64,000 nucleotides of DNA. It comes from Thalassovita sp. Lineage in GTDB: Bacteria; Bacteroidota; Bacteroidia; Cytophagales; Flammeovirgaceae. The translations under genes were made by a program, and so were the position numbers. The stretch spans positions 1 through 64,000 of the forward strand of contig PBYL01000463.1 of the NCBI GenBank assembly GCA_002729595.1. The letters are read 5' to 3'. Positions 58,982 through 64,000 of this stretch are shown one piece after another (positions within the stretch are counted from its first letter, which is position 1; every line of letters starts with the position of its first letter). Below the pieces are notes generated by a model that did not search any database, was not told the DNA's origin, and worked only from the letters and a program-made list of their open reading frames with translations.

Positions 58982-59111
58982 TGTTTGGTGGAATCTGATA
59001 ATATCCATTTTTTGTGATTTATTTAGCATTATATACTAATTTGTATGTTGATGCCTTTTTTGAAAATTTGGCAAAATAGTGTCTATCAGATTTAAATCTA
59101 CTTACAAACAA

Positions 59112-60338
59112 ATGAATTGCATTTACCCCGTCAGATCATTCATCATCATCTCATTTTTACTTATTAATTTAAATGCGACAGCCCAATATGCTTCGAACAA
59201 GCAGCAAGAAATTATTATCGGCAGCATAGATACCTTGCATTCAAAGGTTTTAAATGAGCCAAGAGGAATTTGGGTGCATTTACCAGAGAATATGGATACT
59301 GCGAATAAGTATCCAGTAATTTATTTGTTAGATGCTCCTGCTCACTTTTACACCGCAACAGGTTTGCTCAAATTACTAACAGAGTGGAATATGCCAGAAT
59401 CTATTCTGGTAGGAATTAACACTTCCGAAACGCGAATTAAAGATTTTACACCTACGAATGTGCCTTTTCATCGTGGGCATCATTCAGAAACATCTGGTGG
59501 TGCACCTGATTTTCTTGAGTTTATAAAAACAGAATTGCAGCCTTATATAGAAAGTAAATATCCGACAGAAAATATCAAAACGATTATCGGGCATTCAACT
59601 GGTGGTTTATTTGTTACTTATGCCTATTTGCATCACCCCGAAGTGTTTGATAATTATCTGGCGATAGAACCAAGCCTTTGGTGGGATAAAGAGATTTTGG
59701 TAAAAGAATCACAAGAGATTTTAAAGAAAGGGAAGCATCAAAACAAGCACTTATATATTGCAGTAGCGAATAGCGATGAGTTCGATACATTAGCTGTAAG
59801 AAAAGATACTACTGTACACACTGAACAAATTAGAGCCAATTTTAACTTTCGCGATGTACTGGCACAGCACAAACAGCAAGTCAATTTCTCATGGGATTTT
59901 TATAATAATGAAAGCCACGGAAGTGTAGTGGTTCCTGCTATGTATAATGGATTGAGAGATTTGTTTTCTTGGTTTCCTTTTCCAGAAATGTGGAGGTTTA
60001 ATACGCCTGCGCAATACACAGTAAAAGAATTGACAGAGCCGTTTTTCATCCATTATGCTGAGCTAAGCAAGCGATTAAAACGTGAGATGAAACCCGATTG
60101 GCAGCTTCTAAATGATGTGGGATTTTTTATGTTATCTGGGCACAATGCTCCCCAAAAAGCACTCGGATATTTAGAAATGAACCTTAAATATTATCCTGAC
60201 GAATCGAGAACTTATGTGGCTTTGGGTAATTTTTATATGCAACAAAGTGAGCAGAATAAAGCCATTTCTTATTTTGAAAAAGCAATTGAGATAGATGGAA
60301 ATGAAGAAGCACAATCTAAATTGAAAGAGTTGAAATAG
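59112..60338 (+). CDS. Exported esterase-like alpha/beta hydrolase with TPR tail
   Basis: A 408-residue protein from ATG 59112 (MNCIYPVRSFIIISFLLINLNATAQ, signal peptide). A GTG at 59079 also opens the frame but adds unlikely sequence. The esterase-D/Fes-like hydrolase core has GHSTGG with the likely nucleophile Ser, and NNESHGSVV with the likely catalytic His. The last 70 residues are TPR-like (YVALGNFYMQQSEQNKAISY). Such enzymes cleave siderophore esters, acylated sugars or feruloyl groups; which one is open. Confidence 0.8.
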   Translation: MNCIYPVRSFIIISFLLINLNATAQYASNKQQEIIIGSIDTLHSKVLNEPRGIWVHLPENMDTANKYPVIYLLDAPAHFYTATGLLKLLTEWNMPESILVGINTSETRIKDFTPTNVPFHRGHHSETSGGAPDFLEFIKTELQPYIESKYPTENIKTIIGHSTGGLFVTYAYLHHPEVFDNYLAIEPSLWWDKEILVKESQEILKKGKHQNKHLYIAVANSDEFDTLAVRKDTTVHTEQIRANFNFRDVLAQHKQQVNFSWDFYNNESHGSVVVPAMYNGLRDLFSWFPFPEMWRFNTPAQYTVKELTEPFFIHYAELSKRLKREMKPDWQLLNDVGFFMLSGHNAPQKALGYLEMNLKYYPDESRTYVALGNFYMQQSEQNKAISYFEKAIEIDGNEEAQSKLKELK

Positions 60339-60462
60339 AAGAATAATCGTTTTTTTTTAAATGGTAATTACTTTCTAATTAGATGAAAGCTGAGAGATTC
60401 AACCACTAAATTGATTGAAATCTCCTATACTTGCGAACTATATTAAACTTAATAAGATCACA

Positions 60463-61416
60463 ATGAATCGCAGAAACTTTATCAAATCAACCACCTTAGC
60501 AGCAGCAACCATAAACCTTCCATTTACCGGATTTACTCAAGACACATCTCTAAAAAGAAAATTTAAACTTTGCCTAAGCCCGGGCAATATTGGAGTAAGT
60601 CTAGATCAAAAAGGTGCATTACAAGCTGCAATCGATTATGGCTATGAAGCCATCGTTTCTTTCCCTAACGAGATTCAAAACTGGTCTGATGATGAAGTAG
60701 CTTCCTTTAAAAAGGAAATGAAATCTAACAAAATTGAATGGGGTTCTGGTGGGCTTCCAGTAGAGTTTAGAAAAGACGAACAAACATTTAAAGACGGATT
60801 GAGCAAATTAGCCAAAGCAGCAGAAGCTTTGCAAAAAGTAGGCGCTAGCAAAATGAATACTTGGATAATGCCAACACATCCTACTTTATCTTATTCAGAA
60901 AATATGAAGCAACATGCCAGCAGGTTGGGCGAATGTGCCAAAATTCTTGCTGACTATGATGTAAAACTCGGCTTAGAATATGTTGGGCCAAAAACCTTAA
61001 TGGCTAGAGACAGATATCCTTTTATACATACTTTGGCAGAGTGCTTAACCTTGATTGAAAATACAAAACAGCCAAACGTTGGAATTCAATTAGATACTTT
61101 TCACTGGTTTTGTGGAGAAGATACCGTAGCCGATTTATTAAGTTTAAAGCCAGAGCAAATTATTACGGTAGACTTAAACGATGCTCGCTCTGATCTTTCG
61201 CGTGACGAACAGCTAGACGGTACCCGTGAGTTAGCTGGTGCAACTGGTGTAATTGATATTACTGCTTTCTTAAAAGCCCTAATGGAAATCGGTTACGATG
61301 GTACAGTTCGTTCTGAGCCTTTCAACAAAAAGCTAAACGACATGGACGATAAAAAAGCCATGGAATTAGATATGCAAAGCTTGCAAGCCGTACTTAAAAA
61401 CTGCGGGGTAAAGTAA
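60463..61416 (+). CDS. Sugar phosphate isomerase/epimerase-like TIM-barrel protein, Tat-type leader
   Basis: From ATG 60463 (MNRRNFIKSTTLAAATINLPF), 317 residues. The leader NRRNFIKST has twin arginines. The TIM barrel of the AP_endonuc_2 family has GLEYVGPK, VGIQLDTFHWF and ITVDLNDARSD strands with metal-binding Glu/Asp/His, and a C-terminal VRSEPFNKK Glu. It probably isomerises or epimerises a sugar or inositol in the periplasm, as do other Tat-exported members. The open frame extends to 60415. Confidence 0.85.
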   Translation: MNRRNFIKSTTLAAATINLPFTGFTQDTSLKRKFKLCLSPGNIGVSLDQKGALQAAIDYGYEAIVSFPNEIQNWSDDEVASFKKEMKSNKIEWGSGGLPVEFRKDEQTFKDGLSKLAKAAEALQKVGASKMNTWIMPTHPTLSYSENMKQHASRLGECAKILADYDVKLGLEYVGPKTLMARDRYPFIHTLAECLTLIENTKQPNVGIQLDTFHWFCGEDTVADLLSLKPEQIITVDLNDARSDLSRDEQLDGTRELAGATGVIDITAFLKALMEIGYDGTVRSEPFNKKLNDMDDKKAMELDMQSLQAVLKNCGVK

Positions 61417-61457
61417 TAGACAAATTCCCTCAGCAATGAGCGTATTTATATAATTAC

Positions 61458-61492
61458 AAAAAAGGTCTTAGTTTCTGACTAAGGCCTTTTTT
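61458..61492 (+). terminator. Terminator after the isomerase-like gene
   Basis: A6-GG-T-CTTAGT and ACTAAG-G-CC-T6 form a long stem with loop TTCTG and one T-G wobble, ending in six T. Confidence 0.9.
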
Positions 61493-61534
61493 ATGAATTA
61501 TTTGTAAACCTAAGTGTTCTTAAAAAAAACTGAT

Positions 61535-61933
61535 ATGAATAATTCATTTGATTCTACATTTCTTTTAAAAACCTCCTATGAAGAAATTAAAGAATCCGAT
61601 TATTGGGTGCATCCAAATGCAGGAGGAATTTCTATTGGTTTAAGTCTTAAAAATGATCAAAAAGTTGAGATAGTTATCTCTTCTCGAGATTTCGATGATT
61701 ATATCCCCGAAGACGATGAACTTTTGATTCCTGGTTGTATCTATATCAATAACCATTTAATCGAATTAAATTCAAAAGAAGAGCAATGGGTTATTATGGT
61801 ACTACAAAAAATGCTCGATCAGCAGAAATTTGGAATACCAGAATCATTAGGGACTTATACAGTTAATGAAGTCATTTCATTTTACAGTTCGGATCAAGCT
61901 TTAATATTTAGAGAAAAGTTATTAAAGGGATGA
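61535..61933 (+). CDS. Small acidic protein of unknown function, immunity-like
   Basis: 132 residues from ATG 61535 (MNNSFDSTFLLKTSYEEIKE; GTG at 61514 also in frame). Acidic, with GGISIGLSLKNDQKVEIVIS, DYIPEDDELLIPGCIYINNH and QWVIMVLQKMLDQQKFGIP. Not assigned to a family; the size, acidity and lack of motifs resemble cytosolic immunity proteins, and two other such genes lie in the preceding 10 kb. It lies just before the mobile element. Confidence 0.5.
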   Translation: MNNSFDSTFLLKTSYEEIKESDYWVHPNAGGISIGLSLKNDQKVEIVISSRDFDDYIPEDDELLIPGCIYINNHLIELNSKEEQWVIMVLQKMLDQQKFGIPESLGTYTVNEVISFYSSDQALIFREKLLKG

Positions 61934-62238
61934 AGTTGAAGTTACCCTGAGTGAAATGCTCCTAATGAGTTATTTTACACTGTGTGTTTAAAATCCCTGC
62001 AAGGGGTTATTTCATCATCAAAGAAAAACTCCTTAAAGGAAATTATGTTAAGTTGTAATTATATTGCTGTAAATTAAAAAGGTGAAGATGGCATTGTGAG
62101 TCAACCGGATAATTTGGATCTTTGAGATAAGAGAAATAACGCGCATGTGCGCGTTACACAAATGTTGAACTAAACCTCCTTGCAGTCGGTGGGATTCCAA
62201 TAATGATTAAATTGAGTTTTTAACTTAAAGTAATCATC
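61934..62238. other. Flank of the IS91-type element, hairpin-rich
   Basis: No gene seen. Contains short stems (CCCTGCAAGGG and TCCTTAAAGGA), the sequence ACACTGTGTG near 61978 that partly resembles the parA-region 13-mer, and a perfect palindrome at 62137-62156. The exact left end of the mobile element could not be placed. Confidence 0.45.
62137..62156. repeat. Perfect GC-rich hairpin at the left flank of the mobile element
   Basis: TAACGCGCA-TG-TGCGCGTTA, 9-bp arms around a 2-base centre. GTTGAAC follows 7 bases later. HUH transposons of the IS91 group carry hairpins at their ends, so this is a candidate terminus; it is unusually GC-rich for this window. Confidence 0.5.
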
Positions 62239-63089
62239 ATGAAAAAAAAGTCAGTCCCTTAAGAGAAAGGTTCATCCAAGAACTCACCTATCGTAGTTAT
62301 AGTCCTCATACCATCTATACCTATCAATGTATGCTCACTAAGATTGGTGGGTTCTACAATAGATCGCCCGAGCTATTGACCCTAGAGGAGATCAAACATT
62401 ATCTGTATCATTGCAAAGAAAAGCAAGGTCTCTCCAGCTCATTTATCAATCAAACGATAAGTGCCCTCCGCATATTGAGACGCGATGTACTCGGAGAAAA
62501 TTGGGAAGATGGCCTACGTTTACATAGACCTCGAAGAGCGCGGAAGCTCCCAGTGATATTATCAAGGGAAGAAGTGAAGCGTTTGTTGTCTATGATAAGC
62601 AATCCCAAACACAGGGCACTAGTGGCAGTACTCTATTCCAGTGGGATAAGGATGAGCGAACTCCTATCATTATACCCAACTGACATAGATGCCGACCGCA
62701 TGGTAATACGAGTAAGGCAGGGCAAGGGAAACAAAGATAGAGAGACAATATTATCGAAAAAGACCCTTGAGTTGTTACGTGAATATTACCGCCATGCTTA
62801 TCCCAAACCGACCAAATACCTTTTCGAGGGAATGGGTGGGCCAGGTTTGAAATATTCAGCTAGTTCAGTGAGGAAGATATTAAAAAGAGCTGCTAGACGT
62901 GCGGGAATCGAAAAAGAAATCGGAGCCCATATCCTTCGTCATACTTTTGCCACACACATGTTAGAACAAGGCACCAACCTGAAGATATTACAGCAGTTAC
63001 TAGGGCATAAGTCTTTAAAGACCACCATGGTATACCTACATGTAACAATGACGGATAGTAGGGTAAAAAGTCCATTCGATGAGCTATGA
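62239..63089 (+). CDS. Tyrosine recombinase of an IS91-type element, apparently needing a -1 frameshift
   Basis: A conventional start at 62331 gives 252 residues but removes most of the SAM-like core-binding domain. The frame continues clearly upstream (SPLRERFIQELTYRSYSPHT...) to 62250 without any ATG, GTG or TTG. The only nearby start, ATG 62239, is in the +1 frame, reads MKKKSVP and stops at 62262. It contains A AAA AAG (62244-62250), a classic -1 slippery heptamer; slipping there joins MKKK directly to the recombinase frame at GTC (62250). The catalytic residues are intact: Arg in SSGIRMSELL, HILRHTFATH, LLGHKSLKTTMVYLH with the Tyr. A plain indel is the alternative. The stop overlaps the transposase ATG (ATGA). 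Confidence 0.75.
62244..62250 (+). promoter_or_regulatory. Slippery heptamer A AAA AAG for -1 frameshift
   Basis: Lies in frame with ATG 62239, inside a run of eight A followed by G. Re-pairing at -1 continues exactly into the recombinase frame. The zero frame ends at TAA 62260-62262. No Shine-Dalgarno-like stimulator upstream was seen. Confidence 0.5.
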
Positions 63090-64000
63090 GCACTGTATCA
63101 GAAAATGTGAACAGGCGGCAAGGACTCGAGCTATCCGATATCTTCCGTAGGTACGGTGAAGATTTCCTTTCCTCGCACATGTTATGTCCGGATCAGTTAA
63201 AGGCCTATCGTACCATCCGTGATTGTAGGACAGTGGCGATGGGTGGCCATGTAGAAGGTTGCGATCATTGTACTTACCACAGGAATGCTTATAATTCTTG
63301 CAGAAATCGGCATTGCAACAAATGCCAGTATGCCAAGCAATTGCAATGGGTGGATAAACTCCAGGCCAATTTACCAGTATGCAGCTATTTCCATGTGGTC
63401 TTTACTATTCCCCAAAGTCTCCATAAGCTGTTCTATATCAATCAGCGGGTGTGTTATGACCTGTTGATGAAATCCTCGTGGCAAGCGGTAAAGAATGTAA
63501 CTGCCAACCCAAGATATCTTGGAGCCAGAACAGGTGCAGTGTCCGTATTACATACATGGGGTCAATCGTTAACCTACCATCCTCATGTACATCTGCTGGT
63601 GCCTGCAGGGGGTATCACCGATGACGAAATGGAATGGAAAGATGCCAAGGATTATCTTGCGCCAGTCAAAGTGCTTTCCAAGGTATTCAGGGGTATCTTT
63701 TGGGAATGGATCTGTAAGTATCTTTCAAAGGAAAAGATAAAACTCTCTGATGATCTCATAAACAAAGTTGATTTGAAAAAGAAGATATATGAAAAGAACT
63801 GGAATGTATATGCCAAAAGGCCACTAGCAAGCCCAAGATCTGTAGTAGGTTATCTGGGCAAATATACCCATCGTGTCGCCATCTGTAACAGCAGACTATT
63901 AGCAATGGGAAATGGAAAAGTAACCTTTAGATGGAAAGATTACCGCAGATCTAGTAGACAGGGTTGGATGACACTTGAGGCTAATGAATTTATTGCGCGG
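63086..64000 (+). CDS. IS91-family (HUH) transposase, truncated by window edge
   Basis: 305 codons from ATG 63086 to the window edge, start overlapping the recombinase stop by 4 bp, so translation is probably coupled. The zinc-binding N-terminus is intact (CDHC, CRNRHCNKCQ), as are VVFTIPQSLH, the HUH pair HPHVHLLVPAGG (His-Pro-His-Val-His) and the downstream VVGYLGKYTHRVAI with the catalytic Tyr. IS91 elements transpose by rolling-circle replication. A tyrosine recombinase next to the transposase is known in Bacteroidota and Proteobacteria IS91 relatives. The 3' end and right terminus are outside the window. Confidence 0.92.
   Translation, partial: MSTVSENVNRRQGLELSDIFRRYGEDFLSSHMLCPDQLKAYRTIRDCRTVAMGGHVEGCDHCTYHRNAYNSCRNRHCNKCQYAKQLQWVDKLQANLPVCSYFHVVFTIPQSLHKLFYINQRVCYDLLMKSSWQAVKNVTANPRYLGARTGAVSVLHTWGQSLTYHPHVHLLVPAGGITDDEMEWKDAKDYLAPVKVLSKVFRGIFWEWICKYLSKEKIKLSDDLINKVDLKKKIYEKNWNVYAKRPLASPRSVVGYLGKYTHRVAICNSRLLAMGNGKVTFRWKDYRRSSRQGWMTLEANEFIAR

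Noticed and set aside
61978-61990. ACACTGTGTG before the IS91-type element as a parA-type site
   Set aside because: It lacks the GTACAT half of the 13-mer and is a single partial match.

Overview
The window looks like an accessory replicon (plasmid or secondary chromosome) of a Bacteroidota member, probably of the Cytophagales. Reasons: low G+C, a SusC/SusD pair, CarboxypepD_reg-type outer-membrane receptors, Bacteroidota-type TPR-HTH regulators, several genes preceded by TAnnTTTG-like -7 boxes, and almost no Shine-Dalgarno sequences. The replicon type is inferred from a small ParA plus a ribbon-helix-helix partner at 2.4-3.4 kb, in DNA carrying repeated ACACTGTGTACAT sites. No replication initiator gene and no RNA gene was seen.

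Layout. 0-1.6 kb: 5' half of a tricorn-like protease gene on the minus strand. 1.6-3.7 kb: partition locus and its repeat-rich flanks. 3.7-9.5 kb: a multi-PAS sensor kinase and a very large secreted BNR/sortilin-type propeller protein. 9.7-12.2 kb: an AraC regulator divergent from a VOC protein and an MFS transporter. 12.4-16.3 kb: an outer-membrane barrel receptor and a small exported protein. 16.5-23.9 kb: a carbohydrate locus (TetR regulator, SusC, SusD, GH1 beta-glucosidase). 24-29.4 kb: a TPR-HTH regulator, a TPR lipoprotein, an OB-fold protein and a repeat lipoprotein, all on the minus strand. 29.9-30.9 kb: two small heat-shock proteins. 31-32.5 kb: a sodium symporter. 33-38 kb: a GH51 plus GH127 pair for L-arabinose-containing glycans.

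38-46.4 kb: a FlgO/TPR protein with an unusual C-terminal module, a fatty-acid hydroxylase plus GNAT pair, a MscS channel, a Gfo/Idh/MocA oxidoreductase and a methyltransferase. 46.6-50 kb: a decayed lipoprotein gene, then a TetR gene bracketed by two copies of one 14-bp palindrome, then a divergent GAPDH, an FMN-binding protein and a Crp/Fnr regulator. 50-62 kb: a DUF4386 membrane protein, a membrane MutS homologue, orphan immunity-like proteins, a secreted propeller protein, a TolB-propeller amidohydrolase, an esterase and a TIM-barrel protein. 62-64 kb: an IS91-type element with a tyrosine recombinase gene overlapping the transposase gene by 4 bp. The recombinase reading frame meets its only nearby ATG through a -1 slippery heptamer.

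The most unusual signals are: the frameshift architecture of the recombinase; the TetR/GAPDH regulon defined by two reverse-complementary operators; the 13-bp repeat family around parA; the TetR regulator beside SusC/SusD; and paired TGACAA inverted repeats plus a strong Shine-Dalgarno before hsp20. Function calls rest on motif recognition by eye, with no database search.
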